DNA of 33,175 nucleotides from Actinomycetes bacterium (GCA_021794645.1 JAJYQK010000113.1:1-33175); one strand, 5' to 3'; shown: positions 7,434 to 15,646, numbered from the stretch's first letter. Notes: a model not told the origin generated them from the sequence alone. A program made the numbers and translations.

Positions 7434-7603
7434 TAGGGTTGCGGTCGACAATCGAGGAGAAGCGGACAGCGCCCGAGGCGCTCTCCCACCTGGCCACCGC
7501 CATGCCGAGTGCGCCAGGTCGCCGTGATCGCGAGAAGGCCGTTCGCCTCTCCTGAGTCTGCTGTGAGCACGAGGCTCCGGCCGAGCGAGAGGAACGACAG
7601 CCG
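7434..7603 (+). promoter_or_regulatory. infC promoter (-10) and roughly 160-base leader
   Basis: TAGGGT at 7434-7439 fits TANNNT and would start transcription near 7446, giving a leader of about 158 bases; no clear -35 is seen. The leader contains a stem, AGCGCC-CGA-GGCGCT at 7468-7482, extended by GGAG 7456-7459 pairing with CTCC 7483-7486. It also contains a 17-codon ATG reading frame at 7502-7555 with no ribosome site. infC operons are often controlled by L20 through their leaders; whether that holds here is inference. Confidence 0.4.
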
Positions 7604-8257
7604 ATCACGAACGCACCCTCCACCAACGAGCCGAGGATCAACGAGAAGATCCGGGCTCGTGACGTCCGCCTCGTCGACGCGGAGGGCCGACAGCTCGGGA
7701 TAAAGCCCCTGCCGGACGCCCTCTCCATCGCCCAGTCCCAGGACCTGGACCTGGTCGAGGTGGCTCCGCTTGCCAACCCGCCCGTCTGCCGCATCATGGA
7801 CTACGGGAAGTTCAAGTTCGACGCCGCCCAGAAGGCCAAGGAGTCGCGGCGGAAGTCGAGCAACGTCGGCATCAAGGAGATGAAGTACCGGCCGAAGATC
7901 GGCCAGGGCGACTTCGACACCAAGACCCGCCAGGTCGTGAAGTTCTTACAGGACGGCCACAAGGTGAAGGTCACGGTGATGTTCCGGGGCCGCGAGGTGT
8001 ACCACTCAGATCTCGGCAAGAAGATCCTCGACCGGATCGCCGACCAGGTGGAGGGCCTCGGCAGGATCGAGTCGGACGCCCGGCTCGACGGTCGGAACAT
8101 GGTCATGGTGATCGCGCCGGACCGGAGGGCCCGCCAATCGGCGGTCGACCGGGCCGGCCAGGAGGGTGACTCGCAGGCCACGCCGTCCGAGCCGGAAGCG
8201 GCCGGGGCAGAGGTCGAGAAGGCGGCCGAGCCGGCCGGAGAGGGACAAGGGGAGTAG
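7604..8257 (+). CDS. infC: Translation initiation factor IF-3, ATC start
   Basis: IF-3 binds the 30S subunit, keeps subunits apart and proofreads start codons. [17 protein letters not shown] and [15 protein letters not shown] form the N-domain. [14 protein letters not shown] leads into the linker, and [15 protein letters not shown] begins the C-domain. No ATG, GTG or TTG lies in frame between the preceding stop (7553) and codon 53. ATC 7604 gives the correct N-terminus and has AGAGGAA 9 bases upstream. Rare starts of the AUU/AUC type are known for infC, where IF-3 discriminates against its own message. The C-terminus adds about 40 acidic residues beyond the usual end, probably disordered. Confidence 0.95.
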   Translation: MTNAPSTNEPRINEKIRARDVRLVDAEGRQLGIKPLPDALSIAQSQDLDLVEVAPLANPPVCRIMDYGKFKFDAAQKAKESRRKSSNVGIKEMKYRPKIGQGDFDTKTRQVVKFLQDGHKVKVTVMFRGREVYHSDLGKKILDRIADQVEGLGRIESDARLDGRNMVMVIAPDRRARQSAVDRAGQEGDSQATPSEPEAAGAEVEKAAEPAGEGQGE

Positions 8258-8259
8258 CC

Positions 8260-8454
8260 ATGCCGAAGACGAAGACAGACAGGGGAGCGGCGGCCCGCTT
8301 CAAGGTGACCGGTTCGGGTCGCCTGCGCCGCCGCCAGCAGAACCGCCGCCACATCCTCGAGAAGAAGAGCCCGGCGCGAAAGCGCCGCCTCGCCGGCGAC
8401 GTCGAGGTCTCCTCGGCCGACCGCAAGAAGGTCCGCCGCCTCCTCGGCATCTGA
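8260..8454 (+). CDS. rpmI: 50S ribosomal protein L35
   Basis: A 64-residue basic protein of the large subunit, of typical length. [20 protein letters not shown] matches the conserved L35 N-terminus, followed by [15 protein letters not shown] and the RKRRLAG segment. ATG 8260 lies 2 bases after the infC stop, with AGGGACAAGGGGAG as ribosome site inside infC. Part of the infC-rpmI-rplT operon. Confidence 0.97.
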   Translation: MPKTKTDRGAAARFKVTGSGRLRRRQQNRRHILEKKSPARKRRLAGDVEVSSADRKKVRRLLGI

Positions 8455-8516
8455 CAGCGGCAGCTCGCCTGCCCACCACGCAACCTCTCACACTCGATCT
8501 AAGAAAGGAGCCCCAC

Positions 8517-8912
8517 ATGGCCAGGGTCAAGCGCGCGGTTCACGGTAAGAAGCACCGGCGGGCCGTACTCGAGCGCGCCCAGGGGTTCTACGGCAACAAG
8601 TCACGTACCTTCCGGGCGGCCAACGAGCAGGTGATGCACTCCCTGCAGTACGCCTACCGGGACCGTCGGGCCCGCAAGGGGGACTTCCGCCAGCTCTGGA
8701 TCCAGCGCATCAACGCCGCCGCCCGGCTGAACGGCACCTCCTACAGCCGCTTCATCGCCGGCCTGCACCGGGAGGGCATCGAGGTCGACCGCAAGATCCT
8801 GGCCGATCTGGCGGTCCGCGACCCCCAGGCCTTCTCGGGTCTCGTGAAGGCGGCAGTCGGCGAGGGCGCCCGCGCCGCCGAGAGCGAGGGCGGGACCAAG
8901 GCCGACTCCTGA
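8517..8912 (+). CDS. rplT: 50S ribosomal protein L20
   Basis: Early-assembling large-subunit protein, and the usual autoregulator of this operon by binding the mRNA leader. [19 protein letters not shown], then [21 protein letters not shown] and [19 protein letters not shown] are diagnostic. At 131 residues it has about 12 more than typical, as a Glu/Ser/Ala-rich C-terminal tail. ATG 8517 follows AGAAAGGAG at 8502-8510. The 62 bases between rpmI and rplT hold only this site. The stop overlaps the probable CTG start of the next gene. Confidence 0.97.
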   Translation: MARVKRAVHGKKHRRAVLERAQGFYGNKSRTFRAANEQVMHSLQYAYRDRRARKGDFRQLWIQRINAAARLNGTSYSRFIAGLHREGIEVDRKILADLAVRDPQAFSGLVKAAVGEGARAAESEGGTKADS

Positions 8913-9730
8913 CCGGGCAGGCCCTCGGGGCGCGCCACCAGCGGGTCCAGCGCCTCCGGCGCCTCACCCGGCGGGCGAGCGCCCGCGCCAGCGAAGGCGC
9001 CTTCGTCGCCGAAGGGGCCAAGGTGGTGGCAGCGGCGCTGGCGGCAGGGGCCGCCGTCGAGAGCCTCTACGTCGCCCCGGAGGGCCGGGAGCAGGCCGCC
9101 ATCGCCGCGCTCGTCGAGGAGGCGCTCTCGCGAGGTGCGAGGGTCTTCGACCTCGGCCCGGGCATCATGGAGAAGGTGGCCGACACGGTCACCCCCCAGC
9201 CGCTCTGCGCTGTGGTCGAGATGCTCGACCGGCCCCTCGAGGAGCTGCTGGCGGCACCGGGCCGGGGGGACGAGCGGCTACTCCTCTGCTGTGTCGACGT
9301 GCGCGACCCGGGCAACCTCGGGGCCATCGCCCGCTCGGCGGCAGCGGCGGGGGCCGACGGCCTCATCTGCTGCGAGGGGACGGCCGATCCCTACAATCCG
9401 AAGACCGTCCGCGCCTCGGCCGGTGCCCTCTTCGAGCTCGCCTTCACGACCGGGCCGCCCCCCGAGGAGGCACTCGCCGCCCTCCAGACGGCCGGCTTCC
9501 GGCGGGTTGCGACAACTGCCCGGGGAGGGACCGACTACGCCCTGGCCGATCTCGGGGGCGACCTGGCGCTCGTCTTCGGCAACGAGGCGAGCGGCCTTGC
9601 ACCAGAGATGGCCGAGAGCCTCGACGGGCAGGTGACCATCCCGATGGCCGCAACGACGGAGTCCCTCAACGTCGCCATGACGGCGACGATCCTCTGCCAC
9701 GAGGTGGCCCGTCGTCGCCGCCTTCGCTGA
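8909..9730 (+). CDS. SpoU-family RNA 2'-O-methyltransferase, apparent CTG start
   Basis: TrmH/SpoU SAM-dependent methyltransferase, probably acting on ribosomal RNA; it occupies the place of the tsnR-annotated gene after rplT in Mycobacterium. Knotted-fold motifs are [19 protein letters not shown] (motif 1), [10 protein letters not shown] (motif 2) and IPM...[19 protein letters not shown] (motif 3). The substrate-binding N-domain runs from [18 protein letters not shown] through [16 protein letters not shown]. That domain extends upstream of the first standard start (GTG 9023), and no ATG, GTG or TTG lies in frame in between. The best start is CTG 8909, overlapping the rplT TGA as CTGA with AAGG 7 bases upstream, giving 273 residues. 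The target nucleotide is unknown. Confidence 0.88.
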   Translation: MTGQALGARHQRVQRLRRLTRRASARASEGAFVAEGAKVVAAALAAGAAVESLYVAPEGREQAAIAALVEEALSRGARVFDLGPGIMEKVADTVTPQPLCAVVEMLDRPLEELLAAPGRGDERLLLCCVDVRDPGNLGAIARSAAAAGADGLICCEGTADPYNPKTVRASAGALFELAFTTGPPPEEALAALQTAGFRRVATTARGGTDYALADLGGDLALVFGNEASGLAPEMAESLDGQVTIPMAATTESLNVAMTATILCHEVARRRRLR

Positions 9731-9747
9731 GGTCCTTCCCCGCCCTT

Positions 9748-9753
9748 TAGCAT
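9748..9753 (+). promoter_or_regulatory. -10 element of pheS (leaderless)
   Basis: TAGCAT is followed by 6 bases and then ATG 9760, which has no Shine-Dalgarno sequence. Transcription is expected to start at or next to the start codon. Confidence 0.55.
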
Positions 9754-9759
9754 GGGCAG

Positions 9760-10857
9760 ATGGCGCAGGAGACCGAGGTGAGCCAGACCGCCGGCGGCGA
9801 TGACCCGGTGCTCCCCTTCACCCCGGCCGAGCTGGCCGAGATCGAGGCCGAAGCCGTAGCCGCCGTCGCGGCGGCGGCCGACCTCGCCGCCCTCGAAGAG
9901 GCCGAGCGGCTGGCGCTCGGCAAGCGCTCCCGCTTCTCCCTCCTTTACCAGCAGCTCGGCCAGCTGGCGCCGGCGGGGCGGAAGGAGGCGGGACAGCGCC
10001 TCCACCAGCTGCGACGCCGGCTGGAGGACCTCGTCGACGAGCGCCGCAGCGAGCTCGAGGCCGCCGGCCGCCTGGCCCGGCTGCGGGGCGACCGGCTCGA
10101 TCTGACCGAGGTGGTAGGTGGCGAGCTGGCCGGTCACCTCCACCTCGTGACCGAGGTGCGCGAGCAGCTCGAGGACATCTTCGTCGGCATGGGCTACGAG
10201 ATCGCCGAAGGCCCCGAGGTGGAGACGGACTGGTACAACTTCGAAGCTCTCAACATCGGCCCCGACCATCCGGCGCGGGGGTCGACAGACACCTTCTTCC
10301 TCGAGCTCGACGGCGCCCAGGGTGAGAGCTACCTCTTGCGAACCCAGACCTCGCCCGTCCAGATCCACCTCCTCGAGCGGGGCCGGCTGCCGATCTACGC
10401 CGTCGCTCCGGGGCGGACCTACCGCCGCGACACCGCCGATGCCACCCACCTCCCCGGTTTCCACCAGATAGAGGGGCTCGTCGTCGACCACGGCGTCACC
10501 ATGGGCGACCTGGCGGGCACGATCGAGACGTTCATCCGCGCCCTGTTCGGCGGGGAGGTCTCGACGAGGCTCCGCCCGGCCCACTTCCCTTTCACCGAGC
10601 CCTCGGCCGAGTTCGAGATCTCCTGCCAGATCTGTGCCGGGGCGGGCTGTCGCACCTGCTCGATGACCGGCTGGATCGAGCTCGGTGGCTGCGGGATGGT
10701 GCACCCGAACGTCTTCGTGGCGACAGGTGTCGATCCCGAGGAGTGGACGGGCTTCGCCTTCGGCTTCGGCATCGATCGGCTCGCCATCATGCGCCACGGA
10801 ATCGCCGACCTCCGCTCGTTCGTCGAGAACGACGTCCGCTTCCTCAGCCAGTTCTGA
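9760..10857 (+). CDS. pheS: Phenylalanine-tRNA ligase alpha subunit
   Basis: Catalytic subunit of the alpha2-beta2 enzyme that charges tRNA-Phe. The 365 residues comprise an N-terminal coiled-coil arm (about 25-110), then the class II core. The core shows MGYEIAEGPEVETDWYNFEALN, RTQTSPVQIH, motif 2 around GRTYRRDTADATHLPGFHQIEG, PAHFPFTEPSAEFEI, GWIELGGCGMVHP, and motif 3 in FGFGIDRLAIMRHGI. It ends with the conserved ENDVRFLSQF. The arm begins after an unusually acidic first 40 residues. Expression appears leaderless from its own promoter as well as by read-through from the rplT operon. Confidence 0.97.
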   Translation: MAQETEVSQTAGGDDPVLPFTPAELAEIEAEAVAAVAAAADLAALEEAERLALGKRSRFSLLYQQLGQLAPAGRKEAGQRLHQLRRRLEDLVDERRSELEAAGRLARLRGDRLDLTEVVGGELAGHLHLVTEVREQLEDIFVGMGYEIAEGPEVETDWYNFEALNIGPDHPARGSTDTFFLELDGAQGESYLLRTQTSPVQIHLLERGRLPIYAVAPGRTYRRDTADATHLPGFHQIEGLVVDHGVTMGDLAGTIETFIRALFGGEVSTRLRPAHFPFTEPSAEFEISCQICAGAGCRTCSMTGWIELGGCGMVHPNVFVATGVDPEEWTGFAFGFGIDRLAIMRHGIADLRSFVENDVRFLSQF

Positions 10858-10882
10858 CCGAGACCGAAAGGAACAACTGCTG

Positions 10883-13453
10883 ATGAGGGCCCCCCTCTCG
10901 TGGCTGCGTGAGCTCACCCCGCTCGCCACCGAACCGGGCGACAGCCAGGCTGTCGCCGAGCTGGCGAGCGAGCTCGACTCCCTCGGCCTCGTGGTGGAGA
11001 AGGTCGATCGGGTGGGCGAGGGCCTCGATGAGGTCGTCCTCGCCCGCGTCCTCGAGATCTCGCCCATCGCCGGCGCCGACCGCATCCGCCGCGTCGTGGT
11101 CGACCGCGGGGAGGGCGAGACGGTGGAGGTCGTCTGCGGCGCCTGGAACTTCGAGGAGGGCGACGTCGTCCCACTAGCACCGGTCGGGTCGGAGCTGCCG
11201 GGCGGCTTCAAGATCGAGCGGCGCAAGATGCGGGGCCAGGTCTCGAACGGGATGCTCTGCTCGGCTCGTGAGCTTGCCCTCTCCGAGGACCACGAAGGGA
11301 TCCTCGTCCTCGCCCGCCCCGAGGGCGGGCAGCCGGCGAGCGTCGAACTCGGCCAAAGCCTCGGTGAGCACCTCGGCATCGGCCGAGACGTCGTGTTCGA
11401 CCTCGACATCGAGACGAACCGGCCCGACTGCCTCTCGATGCTCGGCATCGCGAGGGACCTGGCTGCCCGCTACGGCCTGCCGCTGCTCGTGCCCGAACCG
11501 GTGCTGGCAGAGTCCGAGCCGGCCGCGGCCTCACTGGCGAGCGTCGAGATCGAGGCGCCCGAGCTCTGCAGCCGCTTTGTCGCCCGCGTCCTCACGGGGC
11601 TGCTTCCTGCCCTCTCGCCACCACTCGTTCAGCGCCGCCTCCATCTGGCCGGGATGCGCCCCATCAACCACGTAGTCGACGCCTCCAACTACGTCATGCT
11701 GGAGCTCGGCCAGCCGAACCACCCATACGACCTCGACCAGCTGGGCGGCCGCGGGCTGAGGGTGCGGGCCGCCCACCCCGGCGAGTCGATCGTCACCCTC
11801 GACGGCGAGGCCCGCATCCTCGGCGGCCGACCGCCGAGAGGTGGGGAGGAGGCCACAGCGAAAGATGCCGTCATCTGCAACCTGAACGACCTGCCGGTCG
11901 GCATCGCCGGCGTGATGGGAGGCCGGGCGAGCGAGATCGGCGAGGAGACGAGCTCTGTCCTTGTCGAGGTGGCCCACTTCGACGCGCTTGCCGTCGGCCG
12001 GACCTCCCGCCACCTCGGGCTCAGGACCGAGGCCTCCGCCCGCTTCGAGAGGGGAGTCGACCCCGAGGGCCTCGAGCGGGCAGCCGCCCGCTTCTGCGAG
12101 CTCGTCGTGCAGGCGGCCGTGGCGGCAGGTGTCGAGCCGCCGAAGGTGGCCCGGGGTATCGCCGAGGCCACTGCGGTCGCCTTCGCCCCGACTCGGCTCG
12201 AGGTCCGCCCGGCCCGGGTGAACGCCCTCCTTGGCACCTCGCTCGGCGCCGACGAGATGGTCGCACTCCTCTCGCCCGTCGGCTACCGGGCCCAGCCGAG
12301 CGAAGAGGAGGGGACGCTCGAGATCGTCGTGCCTTCCTTCCGACCCGACGTCAGGGCCGAGGTGGACGTAGTCGAGGAGGTGGCCCGCACCTACGGCTAC
12401 CGGAAGATCACCCCGACCGAGCGCCGCTCGCCCATGGTCGGCCGGCTGGAGCGGCCCCAGCAACTGCGGCGCCGCCTGCGCCGGGTCCTCTCCGGCGTCG
12501 GCGCCCACGAGGCCTGGACGACCTCGATCGTCGGTGCCGAGGAGCAGCTGTTGGCGGGCGTCCGGTCGGAGCTGGTGCAGCTCGCCAACCCGATGGTGGC
12601 AGAGGAGAACGTGATGCGGGCTGGCCTGCTCGCCGGGTTGCTGAAGGCGCTCCGCTACAACGCCGGCCACCGCAACGGCTGGCTGCGCCTCTTCGAGATC
12701 GGGGATGTCTTCGCCGCCCGGACGAACGAGGAGGGGCGGCGGCTGCCCGACGAGCGGGAGATGCTCGCTGTACTCCTCGCCCGGGAGGACGACGGTGCCG
12801 CCCAGGCGGTGCAGGTCTGGCGGGTGCTGGAGGACGCCCTCGGGCTGGCGGGCGTCCGGCTCCTGCAGCCGGGCCTCGCCGGTGACGAGGCGGGAGACAG
12901 GGCGGGGGAGGACCTCGGCGATGGCCTCGAGCCCCGCCTGAGCGGCCTGCACCCAGCCCGGGCCGCCTTCTTAGTGGCAGACAAGGAGGCGGCCCGGCTC
13001 GAGGGGAGCCGGCCGGCAGACGATGTCGTTCTCGGGGTGCTCGGGGAGGTGGACCCAGAGGTGCTGGCCGCCTTCGGGCTGTATGACCGCCGTGTCGGCT
13101 GGATCGCCCTCGACATGGGACGGCTTCTCTCGGCTCCGCGCCGCCCCGAGCTCGCCGCGCCGGTCAGCCGCTACCCCTCGAGCGACATCGACCTCGCCTT
13201 CTCGGTGGCAGAGGAGGTACCGGCAGCCCGGGTCGAAGAGACGATCGCCGTCGCCGCTGGTGAGCTTCGCGAGACGCTGCACCTCTTCGACGTCTACCGG
13301 GGTCCCGGCCTCGAGGAGGGAAGGCGCTCACTTGCCTACCGCCTCCGCCTTGTCGCCCAGGACCGGACGCTCACAGACGACGAGGTGGCCGAGGTGCGGC
13401 GCCGCTGCATCGAGGCCGTCGAGGGGGCCCTCGGGGCCAAGCTGCGGGCCTAG
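10883..13453 (+). CDS. pheT: Phenylalanine-tRNA ligase beta subunit
   Basis: Non-catalytic partner of PheS with editing and tRNA-binding roles; 856 residues. The order is: N-terminal MRAPLSWLRELTPL, an OB-fold tRNA-binding domain (about 40-150, with KMRGQVSNGMLCS), the B3/B4 editing domain containing AGMRPINHVVDASNYVMLELGQPNHPYD, and B5. The catalytic-like core includes RAEVDVVEEVARTYGY and NPMVAEENVMRAGLL. The C-terminal FDX-ACB anticodon-binding domain starts at SRYPSSDIDLAFSV and ends with SLAYRLRLVAQDRTLTDDEV. ATG 10883 follows AAAGGAA and lies 25 bases after pheS. Confidence 0.97.
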   Translation: MRAPLSWLRELTPLATEPGDSQAVAELASELDSLGLVVEKVDRVGEGLDEVVLARVLEISPIAGADRIRRVVVDRGEGETVEVVCGAWNFEEGDVVPLAPVGSELPGGFKIERRKMRGQVSNGMLCSARELALSEDHEGILVLARPEGGQPASVELGQSLGEHLGIGRDVVFDLDIETNRPDCLSMLGIARDLAARYGLPLLVPEPVLAESEPAAASLASVEIEAPELCSRFVARVLTGLLPALSPPLVQRRLHLAGMRPINHVVDASNYVMLELGQPNHPYDLDQLGGRGLRVRAAHPGESIVTLDGEARILGGRPPRGGEEATAKDAVICNLNDLPVGIAGVMGGRASEIGEETSSVLVEVAHFDALAVGRTSRHLGLRTEASARFERGVDPEGLERAAARFCELVVQAAVAAGVEPPKVARGIAEATAVAFAPTRLEVRPARVNALLGTSLGADEMVALLSPVGYRAQPSEEEGTLEIVVPSFRPDVRAEVDVVEEVARTYGYRKITPTERRSPMVGRLERPQQLRRRLRRVLSGVGAHEAWTTSIVGAEEQLLAGVRSELVQLANPMVAEENVMRAGLLAGLLKALRYNAGHRNGWLRLFEIGDVFAARTNEEGRRLPDEREMLAVLLAREDDGAAQAVQVWRVLEDALGLAGVRLLQPGLAGDEAGDRAGEDLGDGLEPRLSGLHPARAAFLVADKEAARLEGSRPADDVVLGVLGEVDPEVLAAFGLYDRRVGWIALDMGRLLSAPRRPELAAPVSRYPSSDIDLAFSVAEEVPAARVEETIAVAAGELRETLHLFDVYRGPGLEEGRRSLAYRLRLVAQDRTLTDDEVAEVRRRCIEAVEGALGAKLRA

Positions 13454-13482
13454 CTGGGGCCTCGCTGGCGCCTCGGACCCTT

Positions 13483-13502
13483 TCCATTCGGATCCATTCG
13501 GA
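13483..13502. repeat. Tandem 10-bp duplication
   Basis: Two exact adjacent copies of TCCATTCGGA lie 30 bases after the pheT stop, in the 246-base gap before the next gene. No role is apparent. Confidence 0.6.
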
Positions 13503-13662
13503 CGCCTGAGCCGGGCGCTCCGGGGCGGGTGCTCGCGATCTGGCTCTCGATGGACGAGACTTGGCCCGATGCAGAAAAGAGCCCGTCCTGGGCGGCTGTG
13601 CCTTTGCCGGTCCCCCCGCCCCGGGCGGGCCCTCCAGGCGATGGTCGTCGCCGCGCTGGCCT

Positions 13663-13689
13663 GGCTCGGCTCACCCCGAGCCGGTGAGC
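13663..13689 (+). promoter_or_regulatory. Two interleaved hairpins upstream of the TRIC gene
   Basis: Four adjacent arms: GGCTCGG (13663-13669), GCTCACC (13669-13675), CCGAGCC (13676-13682) and GGTGAGC (13683-13689). Arm 1 pairs perfectly with arm 3, and arm 2 with arm 4, so the two stems exclude each other. The second stem ends 10 bases before GTG 13700. This resembles a two-state leader, but the evidence is base pairing only. Confidence 0.4.
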
Positions 13690-13699
13690 AGTAGCGGAG

Positions 13700-14362
13700 G
13701 TGGCGAGCCCAGCCTCCACCCTCCAGCTGGCGCTCGATCTCTCGGGCACCTTCGTGTTCGGGCTGAACGGCGCCCTCACGGCGATGGAGGCCGAGAACCT
13801 CGACGTCGTCGGAGTCGTCGTCCTCGCTGTTATCACCGCCCTCGGCGGCGGCATCATCCGCGACGTGCTCATCGGATCGCTTCCTCCTGCTGCCTTCCGG
13901 GACTGGCGCTACCTAGCTGTCGGCGGCGGAGCCGGCATCGCCGCCTTTTTCGCCCGCCAGCTGTGGGTGCGCCTGCAGCGCTCGATCACCCTTTTCGACG
14001 CCGCCGGCCTGGCGCTTTTCTGCGTGACGGGCACCACCACCGCCTTTGCCGCCCACCTCGGGCCATTCCAGTCGGTCGTCCTCGGCACCATCACCGGCGT
14101 GGGTGGCGGCACCCTCCGAGATGTGGTCATAAGGAAGGTGCCGACGGTGCTCTCAAGCGGCCTGTACGCCATCCCGGCCGCCTGCGGCGCCACCCTCACG
14201 GCTTTGGCGCTCAACTTCCACTTCTACAGCACCACCATCGCCATCGTGGCCGCCGCGACCTGCTTCTCGATCCGCATGGCCGGGGTGCGCTTCAACCTGA
14301 ACGCCCCCATCTCACACCCCCGGGCCACGCCGCTTCCCGCCCCGCCGACAAAAGACCAGTGA
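13700..14362 (+). CDS. TRIC/UPF0126-family membrane protein
   Basis: A 220-residue integral membrane protein with two homologous halves of about three helices each. Each half carries the family signature GGG-x-x-RD: GGGIIRDVL at residues 49-57 and GGGTLRDVV at 135-143. Prokaryotic members are related to trimeric intracellular cation (TRIC) channels and conduct monovalent cations in studied cases. The last 20 residues are Pro-rich and cytosolic. GTG 13700 is the only standard start fitting the first helix; the GGAGG directly before it is too close to serve as its ribosome site. The gene converges on the secreted-protein gene. Confidence 0.86.
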   Translation: MASPASTLQLALDLSGTFVFGLNGALTAMEAENLDVVGVVVLAVITALGGGIIRDVLIGSLPPAAFRDWRYLAVGGGAGIAAFFARQLWVRLQRSITLFDAAGLALFCVTGTTTAFAAHLGPFQSVVLGTITGVGGGTLRDVVIRKVPTVLSSGLYAIPAACGATLTALALNFHFYSTTIAIVAAATCFSIRMAGVRFNLNAPISHPRATPLPAPPTKDQ

Positions 14363-14387
14363 GGGCCACTGACTACGAGCTGGGCGC

Positions 14388-14410
14388 GGCCCTCGTCGGC
14401 GGCGAGGGCC
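14388..14410. terminator. Bidirectional hairpin between convergent genes
   Basis: GGCCCTCG and CGAGGGCC form a perfect 8-bp stem over a 7-base loop. It sits in the 60-base gap between the TRIC gene and the convergent secreted-protein gene. There is no T-tract on either strand. Confidence 0.55.
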
Positions 14411-14422
14411 AAGGCCAGCTTC

Positions 14423-15358
14423 TCAGCAGGCGACGTCGCCGTCGTCGGGACGGCTGAACCACTGGGTGACCAAGACCGGGCCGCCCGTGAATGATGGCTG
14501 GGTGCAGTTCGCCTGCGCGCCGGAGAGGGTCCGTGCGCCCGCGATCCAGTCGGGAATCCGGTAGAGCGAGCCCGAGGCAGAGCTGGTGCCACCGGTGATG
14601 GTGTCCCACTGGCTGGACGTCGAGTACGCCCCGACCGTCGTCGCCCCGGCGGCAGCGAGCCCTGCGATCATGCCTTGGAGATCGGCGACGTTCATCGTCG
14701 TGTTCGGCTGCCAGGTGTTTCCTGTCTCGACATCGAGCCACCACGGATAGCTCGCTGCCAGTCCGCTGACTGCGACTGGAGGTGACTGGCTGTTGATGGC
14801 AGCTGCCGCCGCCTCGAGCCAGCTCGCGTCCTGGCTTGCCTTGTTGTAGCCGTACTGCCAGGCGCAGGCATTCGAGTCGGAACCAACCGAGAAGGTGCCG
14901 CTCGAAAGGGTCACCGTCGTCGTCGTGCACGAGCCATACGGAGTGCTTCCCGCCGTGGGCCAGTCGGTGATCACCGTGCCGTTGTAGACGTTCCCGGGAT
15001 CGGCCGTATTGACGTAGAGCGAGGCCTTGGGCTGACTCGTTCCTCCGAGGGAGGATGCGACCGCCCAGTACAGCTCGCTCTCGCTGTAGCTCGGGTACGC
15101 CGACGACGGCCCGAAGCAGGCGTTGAGGTCGTTGGCAAGGCCGCCGTTCAGCCCGACGATGCCAAAGGCCGGAGCCTGGGGGAGGCTGCTCCCGCACTGG
15201 GGGTAAGAGACGTCGTTGCCGGTCGGCGTCGAGGTGCCTCCGTGACCCGTGGACTTCGCAGCAGCAGCCGGGGCGGCGCCTGCGACGATGAGCGCTACGA
15301 CGATCACCCCGTGGGCGGCGCCGCGAACGGCTCGCCGCCGGACCGTATGCCTGCCCAT
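14423..15358 (-). CDS. Secreted DUF1906/GH25-like protein
   Basis: A 311-residue exported protein. A basic start (RHTVRRRAVR), a hydrophobic core and an AAAA cleavage region near residue 34 form a Sec-type signal peptide. The mature part resembles actinobacterial secreted proteins with a glycosidase-like barrel: NDVSYPQCGSSLP, FGIVGLNGG, ASLYVNTADPGN, WQYGYNKA, PWWLDVETGNTW, VGAYSTSSQWDTITGG and a final TQWFSRPDDGDVAC. Asp and Glu in WWLDVET and Asp in DVSYPQ are candidate catalytic residues by analogy with GH25-like folds. A few Cys residues may form disulfides. Cell-wall hydrolysis is plausible but unproven. GGGAGG lies 8 bases before ATG 15358. Confidence 0.75.
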   Translation of the reverse strand: MGRHTVRRRAVRGAAHGVIVVALIVAGAAPAAAAKSTGHGGTSTPTGNDVSYPQCGSSLPQAPAFGIVGLNGGLANDLNACFGPSSAYPSYSESELYWAVASSLGGTSQPKASLYVNTADPGNVYNGTVITDWPTAGSTPYGSCTTTTVTLSSGTFSVGSDSNACAWQYGYNKASQDASWLEAAAAAINSQSPPVAVSGLAASYPWWLDVETGNTWQPNTTMNVADLQGMIAGLAAAGATTVGAYSTSSQWDTITGGTSSASGSLYRIPDWIAGARTLSGAQANCTQPSFTGGPVLVTQWFSRPDDGDVAC

Positions 15359-15388
15359 GCCAGCGCCTCCCTCGCTCGTGGTGACACG

Positions 15389-15394
15389 ATCCTA
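15389..15394 (-). promoter_or_regulatory. -10 element of the secreted-protein gene
   Basis: On the minus strand TAGGAT lies 30 bases before ATG 15358. This leaves room for a short leader carrying the GGGAGG ribosome site at 15366-15371. Confidence 0.4.
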
Positions 15395-15505
15395 GGTGAA
15401 GGGGTTCCTCCGCGCCCGGAAGGCGAAGAGTGCCAAGGCCCCCACCGGCCGACAGAGCCGGACGGGGCGATGGGGCGAGCCTTTCGAGATGGCACCTTCA
15501 GTGGC

Positions 15506-15511
15506 TACGCT
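15506..15511 (+). promoter_or_regulatory. -10 element of the small basic protein gene
   Basis: TACGCT fits TANNNT. Transcription would begin near 15518, just before AAAGGGG (15521-15527), the ribosome site of ATG 15533. Confidence 0.45.
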
Positions 15512-15532
15512 TCGTCACCGAAAGGGGTCCCC

Positions 15533-15646
15533 ATGGCCGATAAGTCACCACGCAAGGTCGCCTCCAAGAAGTCAGGCAAGACGCTCAAGGAGAAGCGTCA
15601 GGAGAAGAAGGCCAAGGAGCAGAATCGCAAGGGGAGCAGCCGCTGA
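15533..15646 (+). CDS. Small Lys-rich actinobacterial protein (37 aa)
   Basis: A 37-residue, strongly basic protein: MADKSPRKVASKKSGKTLKE, then a KRQEKKAKEQNRK run. Short proteins beginning MADK-x-PR and containing SKKSGKS/T-x-KEKR recur in actinobacterial genomes as conserved hypotheticals. Function is unknown; the charge suggests nucleic-acid or ribosome contact, which is inference. A clear AAAGGGG ribosome site and an upstream -10 support real expression. No membrane segment or cysteine is present. Confidence 0.78.
   Translation: MADKSPRKVASKKSGKTLKEKRQEKKAKEQNRKGSSR

Noticed and set aside
5626-7797. 723-codon minus-strand frame opposite the MFS gene and infC
   Set aside because: Covers a well-supported membrane protein gene and reads as Gly/Asp/Glu/Arg-rich noise.
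9535-11448. Very long minus-strand frame (637 codons) opposite pheS and pheT
   Set aside because: Antisense shadow of two clear genes; the composition is Arg/Ser/Pro-rich and has no domain pattern. High G+C gives many such frames.
13561-14457. 298-codon plus-strand frame overlapping the TRIC gene
   Set aside because: Its Arg/His/Pro-rich product is the +1 shadow of the TRIC gene, which has two GGG-x-x-RD motifs.
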